Part shown: one piece after another, positions 27,334 through 36,311 of the stretch
How the letters are laid out: every line of letters starts with the position of its first letter
Numbering within the stretch: the stretch's first letter is position 1
Source of the DNA: Moritella sp. F3
GTDB taxonomy: Bacteria > Pseudomonadota > Gammaproteobacteria > Enterobacterales > Moritellaceae
Direction: 5' to 3'
Assembly (NCBI RefSeq): GCF_015082335.1
Contig: NZ_BLRL01000001.1
Coordinates: 434,001 to 498,000, forward strand
Length of the DNA stretch: 64,000 nucleotides
The notes under the pieces: generated by a model
What the model was told of the DNA's origin: nothing
The model's database searches: none
The model's input: only the letters and a program-made list of their open reading frames with translations
Made by a program: the position numbers and the translations under genes

Positions 27334-28374
27334 ATGAATCAAGAACGCCCTTCTATTTTTTATATCGACTTTCTGCGATTTATTGCGGCTTTTGCTGTGA
27401 TAGCGATTCACGTACTAGGCCCCTTTCGGTTTTTATATGGTGATATTCCCAACTCTGATTGGCTAGCGGCAAGTGGCATTAATAGCGTTACGCGTTGGGC
27501 TGTACCTGTATTTATGATGATCACTGGTGCGTTATTATTATCCACTGAACGGGCTTTTAATTGTGAAGAGTATTTAGTTAAGCGCCTATCCAAAGTCGCG
27601 GTTCCCTTCATCGGTTGGACATTAATTTATGCTGTCGTCGGTGGCTTTTTTGTTAATGACTTAATCACTGGCACCTGGTCTGCTAACGAAACCATGAACA
27701 TACTCTCTAGCGCGCCGAATGATCCCGTTTGGTATCATCTGTGGTTTTTCTATGACTTTATTCCCTTGTATTTTGTTATTCCTTTTCTGATTCCGTTATT
27801 AAAAAAAGCGACACCAGAATTAATCAAACTGCTCATCGTCACTTGGATGGTCCTGTTTTCGATGAAATGGTTGAAGGTCGACAGCTTTTTGCAAGAAAAC
27901 TTGATTCTGTATACTGGTTATTTAATTCTAGGTTGGTATCTATTTAATCGAGACAACACTCCTCAGTTAAAGTACTGGGTAATCGCGGGCATCAGCATGC
28001 TGATATTTAACTTCTTCGGTACTTGGCAAGTAGCAGTAGACACAGGTAAATACAGCAGCTTATTCATGGGCTATAAAACCCTTAATACTGTATTGATTGG
28101 TGGCATGCTGTTTGTATTAGCACAGACTTATGCCGATAAGCTCCAGGGCCAGTTAAGGGCCTTTGTCCTGATTGTTTCAAAATACAGCTTAGGTATTTAC
28201 TTGCTCCATCCACTGTTATTAATTCCGGTAAGAGAACTAGAAAACGGTTTTTATAGCGCCTTCGGCAGCAACTGGTTAGCGATACCTATCATCACACTGA
28301 TCACTCTCGTACTCTCGCTAATGTGTACGATGATACTAGTTAAAATTCCGGTGATTAACCGCCTCGTCCCCTGA
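27334..28374 (+). CDS. Acyltransferase-3 family membrane protein, WecH-like
   Basis: 346 residues with about ten hydrophobic helices. Acyltransferase-3 features are visible: the N-terminal YIDFLRFIAAFAVIAIHV with the catalytic histidine at its end, RWAVPVFMMITGALLL, and WYHLWFFYDFIPLYFVIPF in the middle. This family transfers acetyl or other acyl groups to sugars or lipids of the envelope; the closest named relative by eye is WecH of E. coli (enterobacterial common antigen O-acetylation). No glycan genes are adjacent, so the acceptor is unknown. AAGGA precedes the ATG at 27334. A second membrane-protein gene follows 60 bp later. Confidence 0.88.
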   Translation: MNQERPSIFYIDFLRFIAAFAVIAIHVLGPFRFLYGDIPNSDWLAASGINSVTRWAVPVFMMITGALLLSTERAFNCEEYLVKRLSKVAVPFIGWTLIYAVVGGFFVNDLITGTWSANETMNILSSAPNDPVWYHLWFFYDFIPLYFVIPFLIPLLKKATPELIKLLIVTWMVLFSMKWLKVDSFLQENLILYTGYLILGWYLFNRDNTPQLKYWVIAGISMLIFNFFGTWQVAVDTGKYSSLFMGYKTLNTVLIGGMLFVLAQTYADKLQGQLRAFVLIVSKYSLGIYLLHPLLLIPVRELENGFYSAFGSNWLAIPIITLITLVLSLMCTMILVKIPVINRLVP

Positions 28375-28432
28375 ATCGCCTAGCGCCTGAACTAAAGTAA
28401 TATAGCCATGTTTGCTAAAAGGAATGAACGTT

Positions 28433-29158
28433 TTGCCAATTGAATATATTTTAGGAATGGCGTCGTTCCTTACCTCTATCATTGCAGGCGTGCTGGGGTT
28501 TGGTGGTGGTATGTTATTAATCGCCCTGCTCCCGTTATATTTACATCCGAGTACGATCATCCCTATCCATAGCATTACCCAGTTAGCGAGTAACTCATCT
28601 CGCATGCTGTTTTCGATTACTGATGTACAGTGGTCATTACTGCCAAAGTTCCTCGCTGGCTCTTTACTCGGAATAGTATTATTTGGCCTATTACTGGCTA
28701 ATATACCGAGTACTTACATCCCTGTGGCCATTGGCCTCTATATCCTGCTAAACCTATGGAGTTCGCATTTTTCTAACTTCATTAAGCGATATGAGAACTA
28801 TTATATAATTGGCTTATTACAGACAGGTTTAGGTCTTATCGTCGGGGCGACAGGGCCAATAGCGACGACTATATTAACTAAAGAACTCGCTTGTAAAAAT
28901 CAGATTATCGCCACCAGCTCAATGTTTATGAGCATTAGCCATGTCGCTAAAATTTTAGTATTTGGCTTCATCGGCTTTTCATTCTTGGAGCACCTAAGCT
29001 TACTGATTTATATGGTACTAGGTTCAATTATTGGTTCATTCGTGGGCACCAAGTTACGTAGTCTTGCAAGCAATGACCACTTATTATTCATCATCAAGCT
29101 ATTACTGAGTCTGTTCGCTATAAAGATGATTGCAGCAGTGATCACTGATTACTATTGA
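28433..29158 (+). CDS. TauE/SafE-family permease (probable TTG start)
   Basis: 241 residues from a TTG at 28433, nine bases after AAAAGGA; an ATG at 28424 directly abuts that site and a TTG at 28412 precedes it, so the start is uncertain by 3–7 codons. Seven to eight membrane helices. The TauE/SafE duplicated motif is visible: SFLTSIIAGVLGFGGGMLL in the first half and GLGLIVGATGPIATTIL in the second. Family members export sulfite, sulfonates or other organic anions. It follows the acyltransferase gene on the same strand and overlaps the end of the convergent LysR gene by 17 bp. Confidence 0.85.
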   Translation: MPIEYILGMASFLTSIIAGVLGFGGGMLLIALLPLYLHPSTIIPIHSITQLASNSSRMLFSITDVQWSLLPKFLAGSLLGIVLFGLLLANIPSTYIPVAIGLYILLNLWSSHFSNFIKRYENYYIIGLLQTGLGLIVGATGPIATTILTKELACKNQIIATSSMFMSISHVAKILVFGFIGFSFLEHLSLLIYMVLGSIIGSFVGTKLRSLASNDHLLFIIKLLLSLFAIKMIAAVITDYY

Positions 29159-30032
29159 TCAGCAGCTCAATAAAACGCGACAGAATCATATTTTGTCGTT
29201 TATCATAGCGACTAACAATACCATAAGTGGTACCTGAATCGAGCTCTGTGGGTAATGGAATAACCTCCAAGTTAACCCTATCTTCCGCTGTAAGTGATAA
29301 TGCACTTATTACAGATATACCTAAACCTAAAGATACATAATGCTTCAGCGCATTCACAGTCCCTACCTCTAAGCTTGCACTAATAGGGAGTTCAAGGTTA
29401 GCTAATACTTCGACTAAACGCGAACCTTCTTGTTTACTATCTTGAAAAATAAGAGGTATTTCATCTAATATCTCTTTACTCAAAACAGCATAGATATCCT
29501 CTTTCGCAACGCTGGCAAGCTTGTGTCCCTTCTTCATAATAAGGCAAGAAGAGTATGTTGCAATAGCTTGAAAATGTAACTCTTTAGCGAGTCTTCGCTG
29601 CGCTACAATACCAAAATCAAGTTCATTAGCGCGAACGAGTCGTAGCGTTTCCTCTACAGGACGAGATAATAAACGAAGTTGCACAAGCGGATATTCTTGC
29701 CGAAACACTTTCACTGTATTCGGTAATAGATAGCGTAATATCGAATCATGTGCAGATAAGCTTACTTCCCCCGCACCCTCAACTGCTAATTGATTCTCAA
29801 ATGTACTGATCTCATCAAATATCGTCATCGAAAAAGTAAATACCAGTTCCCCAGCACCGGTAATACGGACATGTCCACCCCGGCTTTCATACAACTTAAC
29901 TTTTAGATAAGTTTCCAATAATTTAATACGTTGGGATACTGCAGCTTCAGATATCCCCAGCTCAATACTGGCTTGAGAAACACTGCCACGCTGAATCATC
30001 ACATAAAAACAGCGTAATGCTTTCAGATCCAT
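29142..30032 (-). CDS. LysR-family transcriptional regulator
   Basis: 296 residues from an ATG at 30032, chosen because MDLKALRCFYVMI is the normal LysR opening; the frame is open to an ATG at 30077, but no start has a convincing ribosome site. The N-terminal helix-turn-helix (SVSQASIELGISEAAVSQRIKLLE, about residues 16–39) and a LysR substrate domain are visible. Its 3' end overlaps the convergent TauE/SafE gene by 17 bp. It is divergent from the ceramidase-like gene and may regulate it or itself; no operator was recognised. Confidence 0.87.
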   Translation of the reverse strand: MDLKALRCFYVMIQRGSVSQASIELGISEAAVSQRIKLLETYLKVKLYESRGGHVRITGAGELVFTFSMTIFDEISTFENQLAVEGAGEVSLSAHDSILRYLLPNTVKVFRQEYPLVQLRLLSRPVEETLRLVRANELDFGIVAQRRLAKELHFQAIATYSSCLIMKKGHKLASVAKEDIYAVLSKEILDEIPLIFQDSKQEGSRLVEVLANLELPISASLEVGTVNALKHYVSLGLGISVISALSLTAEDRVNLEVIPLPTELDSGTTYGIVSRYDKRQNMILSRFIELLINSNQ

Positions 30033-30187
30033 TACATCATAAGTTTGCCTTCTCATATCAACTATCCATATTTTCATGCTTAGGGGGCCATTAGCCTTAC
30101 CCCATGGTGTGAAAATAAATAAAGGTCCATAGTTAATCTTAGATAAGGGAACACAATATTCTCAAGTTTTATTCGGAGAAATAGCAC

Positions 30188-30808
30188 ATGAACAATATCG
30201 ATATATATTGCGAAATACTGGGACCAGAATTACTCGCTGAACCTATTAACTTATTTACTAATATCTCATTCTTAGTCGCTGCACTATTACTATCAAAGCA
30301 AACATCGTCATCAAATCGAAATATCAAAACCCTCATTTTTCTCATATTCACGATAGGCATTGGCAGTATATTGTTTCATTCCTTTGCTACGCCATGGGCG
30401 CGTATTCTTGATGTCATTCCAATTTTAATATTCCAAATGCTATTTGTTTGGACCTATATCCGACGAGTAATCAACAGGTCTACCTATATCGCGAGTCTAA
30501 CCATGATTATCATTTTAACGACAAGTCTTGCGGCGAGGGAATATCCACAACTACTAAATGGTTCATTACCCTATTTACCAGCATTGACCATTCTGCTTGG
30601 CTTAGGTTTGTATCATCACCAAACTAATCAACCTAAACCATTTCAATTACTCATAGTGGTAGGACTTTTTATCACAGCCCTGGTTTTTCGGACTATGGAT
30701 AGCAATATTTGCCATCACATCCCAATTGGTACTCACTTTATCTGGCACTTAGTCAGCGCATATATGCTGTATCTCAGTGTCGACACACTAATCCCACAAA
30801 GGAGATAA
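30188..30808 (+). CDS. Ceramidase-like (CREST superfamily) membrane protein
   Basis: 206 residues with about seven hydrophobic helices. The residues expected of this zinc-hydrolase superfamily (alkaline ceramidases, PAQR receptors) are present and correctly spaced: S60 and H64 in IGSILFHSFA, D75 in ILDVIPIL, and H183 and H187 in GTHFIWHL. The N-terminal YCEILGPELLAEPINLFTN also fits bacterial ceramidase-domain proteins. Membrane-lipid amide hydrolysis is plausible, but bacterial members are mostly uncharacterised and the organism's sphingolipid content is unknown. It shares an operon with a small Ser/Thr-rich protein whose start lies four bases after its stop. Confidence 0.8.
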   Translation: MNNIDIYCEILGPELLAEPINLFTNISFLVAALLLSKQTSSSNRNIKTLIFLIFTIGIGSILFHSFATPWARILDVIPILIFQMLFVWTYIRRVINRSTYIASLTMIIILTTSLAAREYPQLLNGSLPYLPALTILLGLGLYHHQTNQPKPFQLLIVVGLFITALVFRTMDSNICHHIPIGTHFIWHLVSAYMLYLSVDTLIPQRR

Positions 30809-30812
30809 AATC

Positions 30813-31064
30813 ATGAGTTTATATACAATACTAAATCACAATTTGGAGCTTGTACCTAGTTTCACACAGCCCAACTTAAGTACTGCTAGCGATTTAAGCG
30901 CTACTACTAACTCAAACACGACTAGCAACATCAACAAATCAAAATTTCAGAGGATGATATCAGATGGCTCAAGTGAACTTATTAAAGAGCAATTGTTCTC
31001 ATCAACACCAACTGTAGAATTACCAGAAACGGAAGGCACGATCCTAGATTTTTTTTCAATATGA
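30813..31064 (+). CDS. Small Ser/Thr/Asn-rich protein following the ceramidase-like gene
   Basis: 83 residues. A strong ribosome site (AAAGGAGAT, six bases before the ATG) overlaps the end of the upstream gene, and a terminator follows the stop, so translation is likely. Residues 15–45 are low-complexity (T, S, N); the C-terminal half is more ordered (SKFQRMISDGSSELIKEQLF) and the tail is acidic (VELPETEGTILDFF). No signal peptide or membrane helix; no family recognised. Coupling to the membrane protein suggests a shared role. Confidence 0.65.
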   Translation: MSLYTILNHNLELVPSFTQPNLSTASDLSATTNSNTTSNINKSKFQRMISDGSSELIKEQLFSSTPTVELPETEGTILDFFSI

Positions 31065-31088
31065 TGAACTCACTTGTAATAATTCGCC

Positions 31089-31120
31089 CCCGTCAGCATT
31101 AATATTGGCGGGTGTTTTAA
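31089..31120 (+). terminator. Terminator after the ceramidase-like operon
   Basis: Stem CCCGTCA / TGGCGGG (one G·T pair) with a short AT loop, followed by TGTTTTAA, 24 bp past the stop at 31064. Confidence 0.65.
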
Positions 31121-31217
31121 GAATCGGTCATACCAGCCAGTAAAATAAAATCTAATATCAATCACTTTCATAGTAGAATGCCTGCAAAGCTAAACTCGTG
31201 ATAACAAGGGATAAACA

Positions 31218-32324
31218 GTGATTGGAAAGCATAAATTAGAGTTAGATACACCGTGTCTGGTTATCGATAAAAACAAGCTAATTAATAACATCGAGATGAT
31301 GCAAAAATTTGCAGCAGCAAAATCGAAACAGGTTCGCCCACATGCCAAAACGCACAAGTGTGTAGAGATATGCCAGCTGCAACTTAACGCAGGTAGCATC
31401 GGCATATCAATTACTAAGCCAGCTGAAGCGTATGAACTTGCCAAAGCTAAAATTCGTCACCTGCTTATCACCTCCCCGATTGTCACCAAACATAAATTGG
31501 CCACCTTAGCTAAAATATTAAAGCTAGCACCAGAAACAATGATCGTCGTTGACTCTGAAGCGAACTTAGCACAGTTAAACCAGTTGGGTAGTGAGCTTAA
31601 CCTTAGTATTAACCTACTCGTTGATATTGACGCGGGAATCGGCCGAACTGGCGCATCTTTTGATACTGCTTTTGACCTAGCCCTTACTGTCCACCAGCAT
31701 AGACACACAAGGTTAAAAGGTATTCAGTGCTACGCAGGGCATTTCCAACACATTCTTGGACATGACGAAAGACAACAAGCATCTACAGCACTATTGAATA
31801 AAGCCGGTCAGTTAAAACAAGATATAGAGCAAGCAACCGGGTTAATTAATCTGATCCAATCAGGTTCTGGTACTGGCACCTACGAAATTGACAGTGATAT
31901 TGCCTCTGTAACCGAAATACAGCCTGGTTCATACACTGTGATGGATAAGGAATATTTCGATATTGAATATAATGTAGGTCACTTCCAATCAGCCATGACA
32001 CTACTCACCAGTGTCATTAGTGCTAACCATAGCACCCATGTCACTGTTGATGCTGGCACCAAAGCACTTTATAAAGAAGCTACTCATCCACAAATCATCA
32101 GCCAGAATGGGGAGAATTGTGATGATCTTAGCTATGAATGGCATTATTTTGGTGACGAGCACGGTAAAGTATCAGGAGGTAACTTACCTAACGTCGGTGC
32201 AGTTATTGAAATGATCGTACCGCACTGTGACCCTACCATTAACTTACATGACAAGTTCTATGTGGTGGAAGATGACATCGTGGTCGCGGTTTGGGATATC
32301 GCATTACGTGGGAAACTTGCGTAG
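31218..32324 (+). CDS. D-threonine aldolase-like PLP enzyme (alanine racemase-fold type III)
   Basis: 368 residues from a GTG at 31218, with AAGGG seven bases upstream. Type III PLP fold: the Schiff-base lysine is K44 in RPHAKTHK. The C-terminal metal site reads H336-C-D338, the H-x-D pattern of D-threonine aldolase (manganese) and not the H-x-C of eukaryotic D-serine dehydratase. The expected reaction is retro-aldol cleavage of D-threonine or other D-3-hydroxyamino acids to glycine and an aldehyde. Other conserved parts: DIDAGIGRTGA and SGSGTGTYEID. It stands alone, with a hairpin terminator after it. Confidence 0.85.
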   Translation: MIGKHKLELDTPCLVIDKNKLINNIEMMQKFAAAKSKQVRPHAKTHKCVEICQLQLNAGSIGISITKPAEAYELAKAKIRHLLITSPIVTKHKLATLAKILKLAPETMIVVDSEANLAQLNQLGSELNLSINLLVDIDAGIGRTGASFDTAFDLALTVHQHRHTRLKGIQCYAGHFQHILGHDERQQASTALLNKAGQLKQDIEQATGLINLIQSGSGTGTYEIDSDIASVTEIQPGSYTVMDKEYFDIEYNVGHFQSAMTLLTSVISANHSTHVTVDAGTKALYKEATHPQIISQNGENCDDLSYEWHYFGDEHGKVSGGNLPNVGAVIEMIVPHCDPTINLHDKFYVVEDDIVVAVWDIALRGKLA

Positions 32325-32333
32325 CGATTAGTT

Positions 32334-32366
32334 GATTCAGCCTTGATTTTCATCACAGGCTGAATC
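32334..32366 (+). terminator. Terminator-like hairpin after the aldolase gene
   Basis: Perfect 10-bp stem GATTCAGCCT / AGGCTGAATC with a 13-base T-rich loop, 10 bases past the stop at 32324. The T tail is short. Confidence 0.55.
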
Positions 32367-32417
32367 TAACGTCTACGTTATACGACTGGAATTAGATCTA
32401 ATTACTCACACAAGCTA

Positions 32418-32936
32418 TTAATATAAATTATTTATATCAATCTCATATAAGTTATTTTCAGAATTATACAAGTTAACTGTACCATTTTGTTTAAAACCGG
32501 CATTTTGTAATAATCGATTAGAACTCACATTATCTGGTAAGGTTATCGCTAATACCATCGATAAAGAATGCGTCTGAGTTCCCTGTTTAAGTACCGCCTT
32601 CGCAGCTTCTAAAGCATAACCTTGACCACAATAACGAGGTAAAAAAGCATAACCAAGATCAGGGTGTTGCAGCTCATCACGTTTAAGTAAACCACACATG
32701 CCAATTGGTATATTAGTCCCTTTTAACATGACCAAGTTCAGACCAAAACCAAACTGCAAATAGCTCGCTAGCGGACCAAGCGTTAGGTAGTTTTCTGCGT
32801 CAGCGACATTGCGAACCTGTTTATCGGCAATATAACGGATAAAGGATTCTTCATTTAATAACTCAATAATAAATTCGCTATCCGCTAAAGTGAAATGCCG
32901 AACACTTAGCCTGTCACTCTCACATACAATTGTCAT
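32418..32936 (-). CDS. GNAT-family N-acetyltransferase
   Basis: 172 residues of the RimJ/RimL (Acetyltransf_3) group. Visible: SDRLSVRHFTLADSEFIIELL at the start, NIPIGMCGLLKRDELQHPDLGYAFLPRYCGQGYALEA (motif A with the acetyl-CoA turn CGQGYA, spread over about residues 90–127), and NRLLQNAGFKQNG near the end. Probably modifies a small amine or protein N-terminus; the substrate is unknown. It is convergent with the aldolase gene and separated from the MYG1-like gene by ~100 bp. Confidence 0.87.
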   Translation of the reverse strand: MTIVCESDRLSVRHFTLADSEFIIELLNEESFIRYIADKQVRNVADAENYLTLGPLASYLQFGFGLNLVMLKGTNIPIGMCGLLKRDELQHPDLGYAFLPRYCGQGYALEAAKAVLKQGTQTHSLSMVLAITLPDNVSSNRLLQNAGFKQNGTVNLYNSENNLYEIDINNLY

Positions 32937-33037
32937 TTAGCACCCTGTATCATTCAGTTTGTATTTCGCGATTTAGCCCCATGGCTTATTAGTGAGAGTT
33001 ATTCATCAAATCTATTGATAAGTCCTCTTCATAAGTC

Positions 33038-33907
33038 CTAGGCTTGTAGTGCCATCGCAGCCATTTTCATTATACTTTCAAACGATTCAGCACCCGCAAT
33101 AAACAAACCATTGTGGCAGAACATCGCATCATCAAGCCCAGTTTCGTCCTTAAATGCTTGTTCAGACAAACCAGCCCATGGTTTAGGCAGTGATTTACGG
33201 TCTTCAAATGAGCCCAGTTCAACTGGTACAGCTTGAATAGTCCATTTACCTGACTGAGACGGGTAAACCATAAATAGCGCTTCAGGCGCTAAGTTGAGTA
33301 CCGTCGTTTTCCACGGCGTATATTGTTCTAATACAATCACTTTTGGATCCGCAGCATTAGCAATCGCTTTCGCCACGATATCTTTCGCATTAATACCACC
33401 AGCGGCAGATGCAATGAATCGCGTTAATAGGCGCGATGCAAAGGCAACGGCTTCATCAAAGCATGCATCCAGGTCGCTATCTTCTTCCCATGTTGGGTTA
33501 AACATTGAAATAGTCTGGCTAAGGCTAATTCCTTGAGCGACACCTTCGACATGACCACAATCAACCGCGTCAATAGTAGACACTAAACCAGCGTCAACAG
33601 CATCGGCTATCTCTTGGTTTCCTTGACATAATTCCAGGCCATACTTCTGCCAAATCAAACCAAATGAAGAAAAAGGAATGCCGTTTTCACGCTGACCGGC
33701 ACCACCACGTTGATGGTGATCAAAACGACCTGTATCAGGATCATATTTACCACCGACATCGATCACAATATCAGCTTGACCAATAACCTCTAAATCACGC
33801 GTACGTACAAGGTTAAAAGCCGGAAAAATGTGCTTGAGTGCAGCGATACTAAAAACGTCATCTGCATGAAACTTACCGTTATGCGTTGCTATTGTTATGT
33901 CATTCAT
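33038..33907 (-). CDS. MYG1/UPF0160-family metal-dependent hydrolase
   Basis: 289 residues. The MYG1 family is related to DHH phosphoesterases; the eukaryotic member is a 3'–5' RNA exonuclease. Metal-binding motifs are visible: THNGKFHADDVFSIAAL near the start, DIVIDVGG, and the DHHQRGG motif at about residue 65. The C-terminal part (YPSQSGKWTIQAVPV, FCHNGLFIAG) also matches the family. The ATG at 33907 has only a weak ribosome site. No operon partner; bacterial function is not established. Confidence 0.92.
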   Translation of the reverse strand: MNDITIATHNGKFHADDVFSIAALKHIFPAFNLVRTRDLEVIGQADIVIDVGGKYDPDTGRFDHHQRGGAGQRENGIPFSSFGLIWQKYGLELCQGNQEIADAVDAGLVSTIDAVDCGHVEGVAQGISLSQTISMFNPTWEEDSDLDACFDEAVAFASRLLTRFIASAAGGINAKDIVAKAIANAADPKVIVLEQYTPWKTTVLNLAPEALFMVYPSQSGKWTIQAVPVELGSFEDRKSLPKPWAGLSEQAFKDETGLDDAMFCHNGLFIAGAESFESIMKMAAMALQA

Positions 33908-34379
33908 TGTTTTGTGTCATTTTAGAAATAATATGTCAATTCTATACGAAGACAGCGAACAAAAGTAGCTGATTTTTAATTACTGAAGTATCAGTAATAC
34001 ATCAAATAATGCATAACGCCATGTATGGAAAAGGTATAAAAAAAGTATAAGAAAGGTATGAAACTATGTATAAAAGCATCAATAAAACAAGCCCCTCATC
34101 AAGAGGTTACGTACCGGAATTAAAATACTAAACTTAGTAAAATAAATCCTATGATTTCCACCACCTATTTAGTAGATCATTATTGTTACCGTGTTTATAG
34201 GTTTGTATGGACTAACTTACTTTTCTATTATTAAGATTTTAGGCACTAATCCGTGTATAGTACCGCGAAGTGATTATTTCTAATGTTAATAGTAACGTGC
34301 GGAGTCAATAAATAGGGCCTGCCATTACGCTTATCCCACGCATTAAAATTATCGCTATAACAATAACCCAAGGAGATCT
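33908..34379. other. 472-bp divergent intergenic region
   Basis: It lies between the MYG1-like and symporter genes. A purine-rich stretch at about 34024–34074 repeats AAAGGTATAA/AAAGTATAA/AAAGGTATGA-like units. No ORF, RNA gene or known operator was recognised. Confidence 0.5.
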
Positions 34380-36011
34380 ATGTTAGACCCAGTGTTTTAT
34401 CAATTTTCAATAAGTACAACGCTCATACTCTTAATTGGCTTTTACGGCCTTACATTTCTCTTCTCAACCCTAGCCTCCAAAAAATCAGACAGTGTCGATG
34501 GCTATATGGTCGCCAACGGTGCAGTCGGATTCGGCATAGCAGCAGCAAGCATGACAGCAACCTGGATTTGGGCAGCCTCTTTTTACGGCGCAGCAAGTTC
34601 AGGTTACCAATACGGATTATCCGGTTCTTTACACTACGGATTCTGGGGCGCTTTGATGATTTTATTCATCTATCCCTACGGCCAACGTTTTCGTGAACTA
34701 GCACCTAGAGCACGAACCTTAGCCGAAATAATGCAAGCACGACACGGTACGTCAAGCCAGCTTATCTTAGCAATTTCAAACTTAGTTGGCAGCATTATCA
34801 GCCTGATGGTTAACTTCACCGCCGCAGGTGCGTTAGTATCGGTATTAACACCTTTGTCTTTTGAAACTGGCGTATTAATCGCAGGTGTAGGTGTTTTATC
34901 TTATACTTTATGGTCTGGCTTTAGAGCATCTATTTTAACCGATTTCGCGCAAGTTGTTGCCATGATGGTCGTGGCAATTGTATTGATCCCTTGGATCTAT
35001 TTCAGCATGGGCGGTGCCGACGCCCTGTCTCAAGGCTTCAATATAATCACCGCTGAACAAGCAGACTTCTTCTCGACAAAAGCCATGTTAGAACAAGGCG
35101 CACCTTTCTTTGTTGCTGTGCTCGCCTACGGTATTGGTAATCAAACAATTGCACAGCGTCTATTTGCTGTGCGTAAAGACTTGATCAAATCATCATTTAT
35201 TACCGCTACGCTCGGTTATGGCTCAATTGTTATCGGCTTAGGTATGTTAGGCATGATGGCCCTGTTTATGGGCATGACCCCACATGATGGCGACCTGAAT
35301 AACCTGATACCACAAGTAGCTTCTGCTTACTTACCACCGATTGCGATTGGCATGTTGTTTATCTTAGTGATTGGTTCGTTGTCATCAACCGCTGATTCAG
35401 ATTTATCAGCATTGTCTGCCATTGTAATGACGGATATTTACGCGAAGAACTTAGCAAAAGGTAAAATAGACAACAAGAAGATGTTGTTACTGGGTCGTTT
35501 AACTATGATCATCGCGACAGCACTTGGCTTGATCCTAGCAAGTTTCTCACTGGATATTCTCGTAATGCTGGTATTTGTCGGGGCACTATGGGGGACATTA
35601 GTATTCCCTGTTATCGCTAGTTGCTATTGGGACAGAGTCACCAACCGCGCTTTCTTAAGTGCCGTACTGGGTGGTTTAATTCTATTTTGCTTGGTTCGTT
35701 TCGAATGGATCGCACTCATTGGCGCATGGGCATCTAGCCTAGAATTCATTGCTGCTGTTGGTGGTGGTACTGTGATTGGCTTAATGTTCTTTGGTTTTAC
35801 AAATCGTAACGTCGCGCTTATCGCTGGCTCGATAGTAGGTGTGCTATGTGCTTACTACTTCCACCATTTCTTACGTGACTATACGGTATTACTTGGCTCT
35901 TTGGTTGCCTATGGTGCAAGTACGATGATTTGTACTGCGATCAGCTTAGCAAGTAACGAACGCTTTGACTTTGCGTTGATTCATGAACGAGTTCAACATT
36001 TTGATGATTAA
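34380..36011 (+). CDS. Sodium:solute symporter (SSS family)
   Basis: 543 residues with about 14 membrane helices. The SSS family couples uptake of a solute (urea, proline, sugars, organic acids, others) to sodium. Visible: the first helix and GYMVANGAVGFGIAAASMTATWIWAASFYGAA region (sodium-site helix, about residues 42–74), YTLWSGFRASILTDFAQ in helix 5–6, and SLSSTADSDLSALSAI with the conserved serine/threonine pair of the Na2 site. AAGGAG precedes the ATG at 34380. It is followed after 16 bp by a tiny membrane-protein gene, a pairing that suggests a two-part transporter. The substrate is unknown. Confidence 0.88.
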   Translation: MLDPVFYQFSISTTLILLIGFYGLTFLFSTLASKKSDSVDGYMVANGAVGFGIAAASMTATWIWAASFYGAASSGYQYGLSGSLHYGFWGALMILFIYPYGQRFRELAPRARTLAEIMQARHGTSSQLILAISNLVGSIISLMVNFTAAGALVSVLTPLSFETGVLIAGVGVLSYTLWSGFRASILTDFAQVVAMMVVAIVLIPWIYFSMGGADALSQGFNIITAEQADFFSTKAMLEQGAPFFVAVLAYGIGNQTIAQRLFAVRKDLIKSSFITATLGYGSIVIGLGMLGMMALFMGMTPHDGDLNNLIPQVASAYLPPIAIGMLFILVIGSLSSTADSDLSALSAIVMTDIYAKNLAKGKIDNKKMLLLGRLTMIIATALGLILASFSLDILVMLVFVGALWGTLVFPVIASCYWDRVTNRAFLSAVLGGLILFCLVRFEWIALIGAWASSLEFIAAVGGGTVIGLMFFGFTNRNVALIAGSIVGVLCAYYFHHFLRDYTVLLGSLVAYGASTMICTAISLASNERFDFALIHERVQHFDD

Positions 36012-36027
36012 CAGCTAGGAGCACAAT

Positions 36028-36150
36028 ATGATGTTATCCCTTTATATTTTAGTATGGCCAGTAATTTCAGCTGCAGTATTATTTGTAATAGTAAGAGCGT
36101 TTTTTAAAGACATGACAGATGCCAAGCGCGAAGAGCGTGATATCGTTTAA
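36028..36150 (+). CDS. Putative transporter small subunit (40 residues)
   Basis: A 40-codon gene beginning ATGATG 16 bp after the symporter stop, with TAGGAG six bases upstream and a strong terminator 24 bp after the stop. It encodes one membrane helix (YILVWPVISAAVLFVIVRAF, residues 5–24) followed by a charged tail (KDMTDAKREERDIV). The tyrosine–valine–tryptophan–proline opening and basic tail resemble the short 'putative transporter small subunit' proteins found after SSS transporters in other proteobacteria. It is probably an accessory or stability factor of the symporter. Confidence 0.8.
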   Translation: MMLSLYILVWPVISAAVLFVIVRAFFKDMTDAKREERDIV

Positions 36151-36173
36151 TTGAACGATTTTCACAGGTAAAT

Positions 36174-36207
36174 AAAAAGGGTCTAAATTTCTTTAGACCC
36201 TTTTTAG
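36174..36207 (+). terminator. Terminator of the symporter operon
   Basis: Stem AAAAAGGGTCTAAA / TTTAGACCCTTTTT with a 4-base loop and a T run; it follows the small-subunit stop. Confidence 0.9.
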
Positions 36208-36311
36208 CAATAACTTAGATTCAATTCAATATCCAATACAACTGCAATACTATTTAGTACGTCGGCTCGTAAAAGGTTTACGTGACTAAGCTATCTTTTC
36301 ATTGAGACGAT

